From: Terrisporobacter othiniensis
Lineage (GTDB): Bacteria > Bacillota > Clostridia > Peptostreptococcales > Peptostreptococcaceae
DNA: 64,000 bases
Direction: 5' to 3'
NCBI RefSeq assembly: GCF_000808015.1
Contig: NZ_JWHR01000064.1
Location: 1-64,000, forward strand
A model generated the notes under the pieces. It made no database searches, was not told the DNA's origin, and saw only the letters and a list, made by a program, of their open reading frames with translations. Made by a program: the position numbers and the translations under genes. Shown here piece by piece: positions 26,857-35,546 of this stretch (position 1 is its first letter; each line of letters opens with the position of its first letter).

Positions 26857-28278
26857 TTACCTTTTTACGTCTTTTGGGAATAAAGATTTGTTATTATTTA
26901 AGTCTAGTACTTCTGTGGCAATTCCTTTGTCACTAGGAATAAAAGTTAAATTAATTTTAAAATTTTCTATATACACACTGCTTACAACATTAGTTTTAAA
27001 TCTTAATAAAAATTCCAAATTCCCCACTCTTTTTAAATTATCTATCTCATTATAATTTGTATGAAATCCATTAACAGTAGCTGTAATTGGTACAACGTAC
27101 TCACCTTCATTCAAATGAATATCATGCGAAAACCATAGATTTTCATTACACTTCTTATAGCTTTGTTCTTTACTACATACTTGATATAAGCACGGTAATA
27201 TACTTAAAGTGCAGCTTTTTTTCACTTTTATTTTAATATTTCCATTTAAATTTACTATATAATTTCTTTTTAAAGGTATTGAGTAAGACACATTTTCCAT
27301 AGTAATATAATTATTTGACTTTAAAACTCTATATCCATCTTCATCACTTTTATTCCAAATTAAAAACTTATTAAAAGGTTGAGTGTTTGCATAAGCTTCC
27401 GTATTACTTTCTATTTTTGCAAATTCAATTATAAAATTTCCTAAGAACTCTACATATTTGCTCATATCATTTTTATCTCTTCCTCTTCCATGAAGATTTT
27501 CCCTCCACTCAAGACAAAGAGCTGGTATTTTATACCTTTCACATACATAATTACTAAAAACAGGTGATATGGAAGATCCAAAAATAGTTCTATTTTCATT
27601 AGAGTTAAACTTTTTAAGAGTGTCGATAAATCTACCTAAGTAATTATCTACAAATCTAGGATAGTAAACTATTCTTTCAGCATCTACTGAAATAATATTA
27701 TGCAAGTCTATTAATCCAACTAAATTATCTTCATATACATCTTCTACTAACTTCTTTATACTTTTCATTTCTATTTCACTAAAAGGACTTTCACCCTTGT
27801 AATAAATTTGGCCTTTTTTAGATTTTAAACTATTATATTCTTCCCATAAATAATCACTGTTTCTATTTAGATCAACGTCATTATAATTATTTCTACTATC
27901 ATTTTCAAATCCCCAAGGGTTAACACTTGGTACAAAAATTAACCTTACTTTATTCTTAATATAATTTAATTCTTCATGATTCACATCTTCTTTGCATAAT
28001 AATTCTAAAAATCTAGCTACACCAAAAAAAGGGGTATATTCATTTCCATGTATACCCGAAATTAAAACTATTGTTTTTTCATAATTGATTGGTTTAAAAT
28101 CATAGCTATAAATATTGTATTTATTTGATGAATCCTTACTTAATATTCTTTTACTTACGTATTTGTTATCTACTAGTTTATTTAAAATAGCATCTAAAGA
28201 TTTTTCATAATCTCTATTTAGAGGAATATCATAGTCACCAAAATTAGTGCTTTTTATATTTATATTTATTTTTTTCAT
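26857..28278 (-). CDS. M14-type zinc carboxypeptidase
   Basis: 473 residues. The zinc motif HGNE (H77, E80, in ISGIHGNEYTPFF), the substrate-binding DVDLNRN, a third zinc-ligand His in GLIDLHN, and a glutamate in LCLEWRENLHG fit the M14 metallopeptidase/deacylase fold. The C-terminal 150 residues look like a beta-rich accessory domain. No signal peptide or anchor is seen, so it acts inside the cell. AAGGGGGAAG precedes ATG. It may head the operon running to the sigma-54 activator, with a 79-base gap to the next gene. Substrate unknown. Confidence 0.8.
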   Translation of the reverse strand: MKKININIKSTNFGDYDIPLNRDYEKSLDAILNKLVDNKYVSKRILSKDSSNKYNIYSYDFKPINYEKTIVLISGIHGNEYTPFFGVARFLELLCKEDVNHEELNYIKNKVRLIFVPSVNPWGFENDSRNNYNDVDLNRNSDYLWEEYNSLKSKKGQIYYKGESPFSEIEMKSIKKLVEDVYEDNLVGLIDLHNIISVDAERIVYYPRFVDNYLGRFIDTLKKFNSNENRTIFGSSISPVFSNYVCERYKIPALCLEWRENLHGRGRDKNDMSKYVEFLGNFIIEFAKIESNTEAYANTQPFNKFLIWNKSDEDGYRVLKSNNYITMENVSYSIPLKRNYIVNLNGNIKIKVKKSCTLSILPCLYQVCSKEQSYKKCNENLWFSHDIHLNEGEYVVPITATVNGFHTNYNEIDNLKRVGNLEFLLRFKTNVVSSVYIENFKINLTFIPSDKGIATEVLDLNNNKSLFPKDVKR

Positions 28279-28374
28279 TTGTCTTCCCCCTTAAATTCTC
28301 TATGCTATTATTATATAATTTTTTTCATCATAAATAAAAGTAATTATTTATAAAATTAAAAATACAATTATTTA

Positions 28375-28851
28375 TTATTGTCTAAAGCCTTCGTATATAT
28401 TTCTAGCTGTATATACAAAAACTATGACAAAGCTTATTCCTATAAAATAATTAAATCCTGTAAGTAAACTTATAATCAAAAGAGTAATTAATAAATTAAT
28501 ACCTTTCTTACCATTTTCATTTATAAGCTGATCAGCTGATATTTCTATATTATTTTTCACATTTTCAATAGCTTCTTTTACTTGTTTTTCGTAACTAACC
28601 TTATAAATTAAATAAGTTACTTCTACCAACAAAACTCCTACTCCAAGAAGGACCCTAACATGAAAAGACAAATAAAGTATGAAAAGAGCTAAAATTATCT
28701 TTAATCCTTTCAATAAATAACTATCTATTTTTAATGTAATATTTCTAAATTCTTTACATCCTTTTCTAAGTTCATAATCTTTATTTGGCATATTGCTCAT
28801 TTTAGTTTTTACTACCTCTGAGTAAAATAATTTAATTATACTATTTATCAT
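28375..28851 (-). CDS. Small membrane protein of unknown function
   Basis: 158 residues that I do not recognise. The first 45 residues are charged and soluble; two hydrophobic helices follow at about 48-85, then an acidic segment (QVKEAIENVKNNIEISADQL) and two more helices at about 115-150. It looks like a four-helix inner-membrane protein with a cytoplasmic N-terminus. AGAGGAAG precedes ATG. It lies 96 bases upstream of the M14 peptidase gene on the same strand, without an obvious terminator between them. Confidence 0.6.
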   Translation of the reverse strand: MINSIIKLFYSEVVKTKMSNMPNKDYELRKGCKEFRNITLKIDSYLLKGLKIILALFILYLSFHVRVLLGVGVLLVEVTYLIYKVSYEKQVKEAIENVKNNIEISADQLINENGKKGINLLITLLIISLLTGFNYFIGISFVIVFVYTARNIYEGFRQ

Positions 28852-29103
28852 AACTTCACTTCCTCTTAATACATCTTTTATTTTTCATTGTTGGTAAAAT
28901 TAAATTTTTTTATACTTAAAGGCTTTATTATTTGAAAATTTAAAAATATAATTATGTTTTCTTTGATCTAAGTAAACTTAAACTAAAATGATTTTTTACT
29001 CTAAATCTTTATATATTTTAATTTTCTGACAAAAGGTATGCAAATTTTAAATTTGGTAACAATAAAATATAAGAACTTACTTTAAAAATAGGAGTGGTTT
29101 CTT

Positions 29104-29580
29104 ATGGAGATAAGAGAATTAGACTTAGAAACACGCAATAAAATTTATAGCCACACTAAAAGCATTTTGAGAAAGTACCAAAAGGGAATAGTTACTGGTA
29201 AATTAACCGCCGATAAGTTTGCAAAAAATATTTTATGCGATGATTATATTAATCATCTATTAAGCGAAGATTTATTAAATGAAGAAGATTTCAAGTCTTC
29301 TTACATAGAATATATAAATACTCTTATTGATATGCAAAATGAGAATTTATCAACTTGTCGTAAAAGAAAAAAAGAAAAGAAAAAAGTATTACCACCTAAT
29401 ATTTCTCAAAAACTTAAACTTAAAAATCTTTTACATAATGAAGGCTATGACTTAGTTATTCCCATACAATACCTTAACGGTAACGATATGGACAGTATAA
29501 TTGAATATATTGAAACAGGAGATATAGAATTAGGAAATGAGCGAATTTACAATTACATACGAAAAACTAACCTTAGTTAA
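29104..29580 (+). CDS. Hypothetical protein
   Basis: 158 residues, unrecognised. It is soluble and mostly helical by composition, with a very basic run (RKRKKEKKK) near residue 83, which may bind nucleic acid or simply link two halves. The C-terminal part (about 98-158) contains DLVIPIQYLNGNDMDSIIEYIETGD. TAGGAGTGG precedes ATG and a perfect terminator follows immediately, so this is a real single-gene unit. It is the only plus-strand gene for several kilobases on either side. Confidence 0.65.
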   Translation: MEIRELDLETRNKIYSHTKSILRKYQKGIVTGKLTADKFAKNILCDDYINHLLSEDLLNEEDFKSSYIEYINTLIDMQNENLSTCRKRKKEKKKVLPPNISQKLKLKNLLHNEGYDLVIPIQYLNGNDMDSIIEYIETGDIELGNERIYNYIRKTNLS

Positions 29581-29620
29581 AAAAAAGCACTACTAAACAA
29601 TAATTTAGTAGTGCTTTTTT
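29581..29620 (+). terminator. Terminator of the 29.1-kb gene
   Basis: A perfect 17-bp stem (29581-29597 and 29604-29620) ends in T6. The A6 at the other end makes it usable by the convergent 56-residue gene too. Confidence 0.9.
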
Positions 29621-29636
29621 AATTCTAAAGTTTCAT

Positions 29637-29807
29637 TTATCCCATAGCCTTTTCTAATTTAGATAAATATTGTATAGGATAATATCTTAATAATTCTCTA
29701 AATTGTTCTACACTCAATCCTTCTGTAGTAGTATATATTCTTATTTTTCCATCTACATCCGAATCAATAAATTCTTGTTTAATTTTATCAAAATCTACTG
29801 TTGCCAT
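29637..29807 (-). CDS. Small conserved-looking protein, 56 residues
   Basis: A short gene starting MATVDFDKIKQEFIDSDVDG and ending YLSKLEKAMG, with AAGGAG seven bases before ATG and a terminator just past the stop. The peptide is acidic, helical and soluble. I recall similar short proteins in related clostridia but cannot name a family. A mid-sequence ITTEG-like turn (IYTTTEGLSVEQFRELL) suggests two helices joined by a loop. It is probably expressed from its own promoter, as the adjacent genes are 40-80 bases away. Confidence 0.7.
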   Translation of the reverse strand: MATVDFDKIKQEFIDSDVDGKIRIYTTTEGLSVEQFRELLRYYPIQYLSKLEKAMG

Positions 29808-29882
29808 AATAACACTCCTTATGTATTTAATATTTTACATCTAGAGTTATTTTAACCAAGACATTTATTTTTATTTATTTTT

Positions 29883-30491
29883 CTATGCAAATGGGAAAAA
29901 TCCTAAGTGTTCAAATAGTATTTTTATACCCATTAATATTAAAATAGCACCTCCTGCAAATTCTGCTTTTGACTTGTATTTGATTCCAAATACATTACCT
30001 ATTTTCACACCTATAGCTGATAAAACAAACGTAACTATTCCTATAAATGATACTGCAGGTATGATATCAACTTGTAGAAATGCAAATGTTACACCTACTG
30101 CAAGTGCATCTATACTAGTGGCAATAGCAAGCATAACCATGTTTTTGAATCCAAGTTGATCTACATCTTCTTCACCTACAGCTGCTTCAGCCAAATTTGA
30201 AATTTCACACTCATCATCTTTTTCCATAGATTCTCTTATCATGTTTATTCCTATAAATGATAATAAAATAAATGCTATCCAGTGGTCTATACTAGTTATA
30301 TAGTCCTTAAATTGTACTCCTAAGATAAATCCAATAAGTGGCATACCTCCTTGGAATCCACCAAAATACAAACCAACCTTTCCACATTCTTTAAAACTTA
30401 CCTTTCTAAGAGATAATCCCTTACAAATAGATACTGCAAAAGCATCCATAGAAAGTCCTACTGCTAATATGAATAACTCAATTAAGCCCAT
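29883..30491 (-). CDS. mntP: Manganese efflux pump MntP
   Basis: 202 residues with six transmembrane helices, the MntP (DUF204) family. The duplicated transport motifs are [10 protein letters not shown] with D16 and [10 protein letters not shown] with D128, the acidic residues in helices 1 and 4 known to matter for Mn2+ export. A cytoplasmic acidic loop (about 88-112) separates the halves. The long leader carries a yybP-ykoY Mn2+ riboswitch with its own terminator, so expression should rise when Mn2+ is high. A dispersed hairpin element sits between riboswitch and start codon. Confidence 0.95.
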   Translation of the reverse strand: MGLIELFILAVGLSMDAFAVSICKGLSLRKVSFKECGKVGLYFGGFQGGMPLIGFILGVQFKDYITSIDHWIAFILLSFIGINMIRESMEKDDECEISNLAEAAVGEEDVDQLGFKNMVMLAIATSIDALAVGVTFAFLQVDIIPAVSFIGIVTFVLSAIGVKIGNVFGIKYKSKAEFAGGAILILMGIKILFEHLGFFPFA

Positions 30492-30514
30492 ATTATTTCC
30501 TTCCTTTCACTTAA

Positions 30515-30587
30515 TAAAAAATTTACTTCGCTCATATCGCCAACGAGATGCCTTTGCTACCGCTTCAGGCAACTCCGTTGCTCAAAA
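30515..30587 (-). repeat. Dispersed hairpin element, copy A
   Basis: Starts TAAAAAATTTACTTCGCTCAT and ends CCGTTGCTCAAAA (plus strand). A hairpin forms between 30541-30553 and 30567-30580 with one bulge and one mismatch. Same architecture and orientation as copies at 50.9-51.1 and 59.5 kb; here it lies in the mntP leader, 24 bases from the start codon. Confidence 0.75.
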
Positions 30588-30613
30588 TTTGCTTCTACTT
30601 TGATTTTATTCTT

Positions 30614-30753
30614 CCCAAAATATAAAAAAAGACCCACCTATAGCATAAGCTATAGATAAGTCTCATCATTCAAAACAAAGCCAGATAGTAAACCTATCAG
30701 TATGTTGACTTTATTACACTATAATCAGTGCCAACTACTCCCTTATCAAAGTA
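30614..30753 (-). ncRNA. yybP-ykoY (Mn2+) riboswitch with terminator
   Basis: On the minus strand the conserved AAGGGAGTAG (30744-30735) opens the aptamer, GTCAACAT and GGCTTTG lie in the middle, and TGATGAGAC closes it. An intrinsic terminator follows: arms 30630-30644 and 30649-30663, then T7. The mntP gene downstream is the classic partner of this class. Mn2+ binding would prevent termination. Confidence 0.88.
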
Positions 30754-30759
30754 TTTTTT

Positions 30760-30788
30760 ATTATAGTATATTTCCTTTCATTAGTCAA
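30760..30788 (-). promoter_or_regulatory. Sigma-A promoter of mntP
   Basis: Minus strand TTGACT (30788-30783), 17 bases, TATAAT (30765-30760). Transcription from about 30753 gives a leader of some 260 bases that includes the riboswitch. Confidence 0.85.
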
Positions 30789-30912
30789 TATACCCTTTAT
30801 TTCCCATTCTAAACATTTTTTTAATAAATATATAATTTTTTTATTTTAGAAACATATTAGAAAATCATTTTACAGCTGTTTAATTTACATGACTATGTCA
30901 AACTAAGAAGAA

Positions 30913-30954
30913 AGAGGCAAGTACAAAGGATTTTAACCCTTTATACTTACCTCT
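30913..30954 (-). terminator. Terminator after the SASP gene
   Basis: 17-base arms (30913-30929 and 30938-30954) with two G-T type mismatches, then a T-rich TTCTTCTT tail on the minus strand. Confidence 0.75.
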
Positions 30955-30987
30955 AATTTTAACTATATATTATTATTTTATTTTTAG

Positions 30988-31206
30988 TTATTGTTGACCT
31001 TTACCAGCCATTTGTTGTTCTGCCATTTCAACTAGCTTTTTAGTCATATATCCACCTACATAACCATTTTCTCTAGCTGTAAGGTTACCTTTATCTACTT
31101 GTTGGTAGTTTGACATACCAAGTTCACTAGCTATTTCTAGTTTCATTTGATTTAATGCAGCTTTTGCTTCTGGTACAGCCTTTGTATTATTATTATTAGT
31201 TGCCAT
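30988..31206 (-). CDS. Alpha/beta-type small acid-soluble spore protein
   Basis: 72 residues, the standard SASP length. It coats and protects DNA in the dormant spore and is degraded at germination. The GPR protease site appears as KLEIASELG (cleaved between Glu and Ile), and the second conserved block is NLTARENGYVGGYMTKKLVEMAE. AGAGGTAATAAC precedes ATG. Expression is expected in the forespore under sigma-G, though I did not identify the promoter. Its presence shows the organism forms spores. Confidence 0.96.
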   Translation of the reverse strand: MATNNNNTKAVPEAKAALNQMKLEIASELGMSNYQQVDKGNLTARENGYVGGYMTKKLVEMAEQQMAGKGQQ

Positions 31207-31296
31207 GTTATTACCTCTTTTCTTTTTTAATATTTGTTTCTAATACTATTATGTTACAATTGAGATTTAACATGTATGCAATTTTTGACAAATTTT

Positions 31297-32523
31297 TTAG
31301 CAATTGGTACCTGCTAAATAAGCTGTTGAATAAGCTATTTGTAGATTAAATCCTCCAGTATATGCATCCACATCTATAATCTCTCCTGCAAAGAAAAGAT
31401 TACTTATAATCTTAGATTCCATAGTACTAGCATTAATCTCACTTACTTTAATTCCACCAGATGTAACTATAGCTTCTTCTATTGGTCTATATCTTCTTAC
31501 AGTGAAGGTAATATTTTTTAACAAATGAACTAAGTTTAATCTTTTTTTCTTAGATATTTGATTTACTTTTAAATGTCTCGGTATTTCACTTAATTCAATT
31601 ATTATTGGTATAAGTTTTTTTGGAAGTAAATCATCTAATGAGTTTTCAAAGTTTTTATTAGTATATTTTGTAAAATCTTTTATAATTCTTTTGTCTAATT
31701 TTTCTTCATCCAAAGCTGGTTTTAAATCAAGAACAATTTTATAATTTTCTTTACTAGTATCTTTCATTCTACAACTAGCAGATTTTATTATAGGTCCATC
31801 TAAACCATATTTAGTAAATTCTAATTCACCAAAATCATCATATACTTTTTTATTTTTACTATCAAAAACAGTAATAGCCACGTTTCTAAGAGCTAATTTT
31901 TCTAAGTCTTTTACAAAACTTTCTTGGACTTCTATTCCGATTAAAGAAGGTTTTGGGTTTATTATAGTATGACCTAGAGATGCAGCAAATTTATATCCAT
32001 CCCCTGTAGATCCAGTAAGAGGATAGCTCATTCCGCCTGTAGCTAGTATCACACTATCACATTTTATTACTTCATTATTGTTATATATAACTTTCTCTAT
32101 TTTATTATCTTTTGTTACAATTTTATTAACTTTAGCATTTAGTATAACTTTTACTTTTTTGTTTTTAACCTGTTTTTCTAAAGCTTTCACCACGTCTAAT
32201 GCTTTATCACTTTCTGGAAATACTCTTTTCCCTCTTTCAGTTTTAGTTGCAAGTCCAAGTGAATTAAACATAGTTATTGCATCATAATTTGTAAATGTAT
32301 AAAAAGCACTATATAAAAATTTACCATTTGTAGGTACATTTTCTATTAACTCTTCCACATCACAGTCATTTGTAATATTGCATCTTCCCTTTCCTGTGAT
32401 TAATAGCTTTCTTCCTAATCTATGTTGTTTTTCTAGAAGTATAACCTCAGCCCCATTATCAGCTGCAGTTGATGCAGCCATCATTCCTGCTGGTCCTCCT
32501 CCTATAACTACTACCTTTTTCAA
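31297..32523 (-). CDS. BaiN/YhiN-like flavoprotein oxidoreductase
   Basis: 408 residues of the HI0933/BaiN-RdsA family of NAD(P)/FAD-dependent oxidoreductases. The dinucleotide fold VVVIGGGPAGMMAAS starts at residue 3; GKGRCNITNDCD, ATGGMSYPLTGSTGDGY and the C-terminal FAD contact GGIKVSEINASTM and AYTGGFNLQIAYSTAYLAG are intact. Physiological substrates are mostly unknown; BaiN itself has been linked to bile-acid metabolism, but that specificity cannot be assumed. Start codon is TTG with AAAGGATG upstream. It follows the PAP2 gene by 31 bases, so the two may share a transcript. Confidence 0.9.
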   Translation of the reverse strand: MKKVVVIGGGPAGMMAASTAADNGAEVILLEKQHRLGRKLLITGKGRCNITNDCDVEELIENVPTNGKFLYSAFYTFTNYDAITMFNSLGLATKTERGKRVFPESDKALDVVKALEKQVKNKKVKVILNAKVNKIVTKDNKIEKVIYNNNEVIKCDSVILATGGMSYPLTGSTGDGYKFAASLGHTIINPKPSLIGIEVQESFVKDLEKLALRNVAITVFDSKNKKVYDDFGELEFTKYGLDGPIIKSASCRMKDTSKENYKIVLDLKPALDEEKLDKRIIKDFTKYTNKNFENSLDDLLPKKLIPIIIELSEIPRHLKVNQISKKKRLNLVHLLKNITFTVRRYRPIEEAIVTSGGIKVSEINASTMESKIISNLFFAGEIIDVDAYTGGFNLQIAYSTAYLAGTNC

Positions 32524-32554
32524 ATAATCATCCTTTCCTTATAAATAGGGAAAT

Positions 32555-33475
32555 TTATGCTAGTCTAAATAATTTAAATAATGCTGGTGCACCTGCCATG
32601 CCCCAGAATACTACAAATGTATATTTTAAATATTTGATAATATTAATTATCTCTTCTGTTTTACCAACTATCAAAGTATCTTCCATATAATTAAGCAATA
32701 AATAAACTGCTAATAATGATATTATCCCTACTATAAATCTAAGTATTTTCTTACCTAAGCCTTCATTTCTTGAAGGTGTCTTGGCAAATATATTTTTTCT
32801 TCTGCTTTCATTTTCTGTACTAAAGTTAATATAAGTATCTTCCACCATATAACCTAGTGCAAAACCTGTATAAAGACCAAACATTTTGTATAGATCTTCT
32901 CCCCCAATAAAGTATGTACAAATCCCAAATATTAATATTAATCCAACTAATATATAATAGTTTTTACTATCATCTATATAGTCAAACAGTTTTATAAATA
33001 ATATACTAAGAGCTATACCAAATACCCATCCAACAATTACGTCCATTGGCCAATGAACACCTAAGTATAATCTAGATATTCCCGCTCCTAGAATCATCAA
33101 TATTCCTACTATATATATCCATGCTTTTCTAAATAAATACATCATAGAAGTCCAAAAAGTTGTAGCAGTTTGCGTATGACCACTAGGGAAAGAGTATCCT
33201 GTAGCAGTTTCCACTCTTAAAGATTCTAAACCTTCTGTTCCTATTGGTCTTGGCATTTTTACAAAGTTTTTAACACCTGCATTTATATTTAAACTTCCAC
33301 AAAGAGCAAATAAAGTTCTTTGTCCTGCTTTTTTATTTATACACCAATATAGTATTCCTGTTAGCACAGTTATTACTGGTACTTCTGTGCATATTGTAAA
33401 GAAAGTAAATATGCTTGTAAGCAATTCATTTCTTATACTTTGTAAATACATTAATATATCCAGTTGAAATCCCAT
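32555..33475 (-). CDS. PAP2 family membrane phosphatase
   Basis: 306 residues with about eight transmembrane helices. All three phosphatase motifs are present: KMPRP (73-77, from the KX6RP motif), PSGH (97-100) and SR-X5-H (SRLYLGVH, 134-141). This family dephosphorylates lipid phosphates such as undecaprenyl diphosphate or phosphatidic acid at the membrane. The C-terminal half adds further helices beyond the minimal domain. Its substrate is not evident from context. Confidence 0.9.
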   Translation of the reverse strand: MGFQLDILMYLQSIRNELLTSIFTFFTICTEVPVITVLTGILYWCINKKAGQRTLFALCGSLNINAGVKNFVKMPRPIGTEGLESLRVETATGYSFPSGHTQTATTFWTSMMYLFRKAWIYIVGILMILGAGISRLYLGVHWPMDVIVGWVFGIALSILFIKLFDYIDDSKNYYILVGLILIFGICTYFIGGEDLYKMFGLYTGFALGYMVEDTYINFSTENESRRKNIFAKTPSRNEGLGKKILRFIVGIISLLAVYLLLNYMEDTLIVGKTEEIINIIKYLKYTFVVFWGMAGAPALFKLFRLA

Positions 33476-33653
33476 AATTTACCACCTTTCAATAAATACT
33501 CCTACTTATCTATTTTACATAATTTTTCAAAATAAATATATAATTTTTGACAATAAATATAATATTTTATTACTTTTATCATAATTCTACTTTTTAAATT
33601 GATTTGAATTGTAAATTATATAAATCAGATAATTTATAATTCCTTAATATGTC

Positions 33654-33686
33654 AAAGGAGTATAAGATTTACTCTTATACTCCTTT
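33654..33686. terminator. Hairpin after hpt
   Basis: Perfect 14-bp stem AAAGGAGTATAAGA (33654-33667) and TCTTATACTCCTTT (33673-33686). T-run is on the plus strand side; on the hpt strand only TTT follows, so its efficiency for hpt is uncertain. Confidence 0.55.
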
Positions 33687-33698
33687 TTTATTATGGTC

Positions 33699-34223
33699 TT
33701 ATATATCTTCAACAATACCTATATAAGGAAGATTTCTATATTTTTCAGCATAGTCTATTCCATATCCAACTATAAATTTATCTTCAATTACATATCCCAC
33801 ATAATCAACTTTAATATCTGAAGATCTTCTTTCTGGTTTATCTAATAATGTACAAAGTTTTAATGATTTTGGTTTTCTAGTTTTTAAAGCAGCAACTAAC
33901 GAGCTTAAAGTTAAACCTGAATCAATTATATCTTCAACTATTAATACATTTTTATTTTCTATATCTACATCTAAATCTTTTATTATTTTAACTGTCCCTG
34001 ATGAAGAAGTTGATGTTCCATAACTTGAAACAACCATAAAGTCCATTCTTACATCTAAGTTTATCTCTCTTATTAAATCAGCACAAAAAATACTAGCACC
34101 TTTTAATATTCCAACTACTAGTAGTTCTTCTCCAGCATAATCTTTTTCTATTTGACTTGCTAGTTCTTTAACTTTATTTTTTATTTCTTCTGCTGAGTAC
34201 ATGACTCCATTTAATTTATACAT
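33699..34223 (-). CDS. hpt: Hypoxanthine phosphoribosyltransferase
   Basis: 174 residues, normal for HPRT. It salvages hypoxanthine or guanine with PRPP to IMP or GMP. The PRPP loop VEDIIDSGLT is at 96-105, KGAS near 41-44, the flexible loop SSYGTSTSSSG at about 66-76, and DYVGYVIEDKFIVGYGIDYAEKYRNLPYIG at the C-terminus is typical when split in its parts (VGYGIDYAEKYRNLP). GGGAGG precedes ATG by five bases. Monocistronic here; in many Firmicutes it lies by tilS and ftsH, which is not so here. Confidence 0.96.
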   Translation of the reverse strand: MYKLNGVMYSAEEIKNKVKELASQIEKDYAGEELLVVGILKGASIFCADLIREINLDVRMDFMVVSSYGTSTSSSGTVKIIKDLDVDIENKNVLIVEDIIDSGLTLSSLVAALKTRKPKSLKLCTLLDKPERRSSDIKVDYVGYVIEDKFIVGYGIDYAEKYRNLPYIGIVEDI

Positions 34224-34429
34224 AATTCCCTCCCATTAATGATGAATCATATTTATTATAACATATATTTTTCCTTTTTAAAATATTTTCATTCGTGTTT
34301 TTTATTACATATTTTATTGTATATTCCATTTATTGTATTAGTACAATATTCTTTTTATTTTTATACATATCTACATATATTAAATTTATACTATACTATA
34401 TTAAGAATTAAAAAATTGGAGGGCTAATT

Positions 34430-35506
34430 ATGAGTGTAAATCATGGTGCTAATTTATATGATTTGTCAAAAAAATATGGTTTTTCAAAAGATGAATTTTT
34501 AGATTTCAGCTCTAATATTAATCCATTTGGTACATCAACTTTAGCTAAGGAATATGTAATTAACAATATAAATATGGTCTCAGTTTATCCTGACCCAGAA
34601 TACGGTGCATTAAAAAAATCAATTTCATCTTATTGTAACTGTAATGAAGAAAATATGGTTCTTGGAAGCGGTGCTACGGAACTTATATCTGCTTTTATAG
34701 GTACTATAGCTCCTAAAAAAGCAGTTCTTATTTCCCCAGCATATTCGGAATATGAGAAAGAACTTAAGAAGAATAATTGTGAAATAATTAAATATTTTTC
34801 TAGAGAATATAATGATTTTAAAATAGACCCTGTGGATTTAATAGATTTTATAAATGAACATGAGTGTGATTTAATTATCATCTGTAATCCCAACAACCCA
34901 ACAGGTTTTTCTTTTTCTAAATTTGAAATAGAGGTTATACTAAATAGTACCAATGCTTTTGTTATGGTAGATGAAACTTATGTGGAATTTACAAATACTA
35001 ATATTTATTCTTCTGCTCCTCTAGTAGACAAATATAACAACTTATTTGTAATTAGAGGTACATCTAAATTTTTCTCTACACCTGGAATTAGATTAGGATA
35101 TGGATTAATTGGGAATGAAAATGTAAAAAATAAAATCAACGAAAATCTTGATTTATGGAATATAAATATCATTGCCTCTGCCATGGGCGAAATTATGTTT
35201 ACAGATAAAAACTATATTAATAAATGTGTAAATACAATTTTAGACGAGAGAAATTATTTATATAATTCTTTAAGTTCATTTAATAATCTTAAGGTTTATG
35301 AAAGTAAAGGTAATTTTATATTATGTAAATTAGAAGATAAAATTATGACCGCTCAAAATCTTAGAGAAAAACTAATCCCGAAAAAAATTATAATAAGAGA
35401 CTGTGAATCCTTCGATGGTTTAGATGAATATTACTTTAGGGTATGTGTGCTAACACCAGAAAACAATAGATATCTTATTAGTTCTTTAAAAGAAATTTTA
35501 CTTTAA
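34430..35506 (+). CDS. CobD/HisC-like PLP aminotransferase or decarboxylase
   Basis: 358 residues, class I/II aminotransferase fold. The N-terminus HGANLYDLSKKYG and FLDFSSNINPFG match threonine-phosphate decarboxylase (CobD), more than histidinol-phosphate aminotransferase. The PLP site is RGTSKFFSTPGIRLGYG, with the lysine in GTSK; the cofactor pocket is CNPNNPTG and DETYVEF. CobD makes aminopropanol phosphate for the cobalamin nucleotide loop, but no cobalamin genes are near. It is alone, with TTGGAGGG before the start and a bidirectional terminator after. Function as CobD is plausible, given that OraE needs cobalamin, but not proven. Confidence 0.75.
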   Translation: MSVNHGANLYDLSKKYGFSKDEFLDFSSNINPFGTSTLAKEYVINNINMVSVYPDPEYGALKKSISSYCNCNEENMVLGSGATELISAFIGTIAPKKAVLISPAYSEYEKELKKNNCEIIKYFSREYNDFKIDPVDLIDFINEHECDLIIICNPNNPTGFSFSKFEIEVILNSTNAFVMVDETYVEFTNTNIYSSAPLVDKYNNLFVIRGTSKFFSTPGIRLGYGLIGNENVKNKINENLDLWNINIIASAMGEIMFTDKNYINKCVNTILDERNYLYNSLSSFNNLKVYESKGNFILCKLEDKIMTAQNLREKLIPKKIIIRDCESFDGLDEYYFRVCVLTPENNRYLISSLKEILL

Positions 35507-35546
35507 AAATAAAGGAAGCTGCTCCTAAAGCAACTTCCTTTATTTA
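35507..35546. terminator. Bidirectional terminator between the CobD-like gene and RNase H gene
   Basis: TAAAGGAAG (35510-35518) pairs with CTTCCTTTA (35534-35542), extended by A and T runs on both sides. It ends within the last codons of the convergent RNase H gene. Confidence 0.75.

Noticed and set aside
33547..33575. TTGACA and TATAAT on the plus strand
   Set aside because: The two boxes are too close together, and no plus-strand gene follows before 34430.
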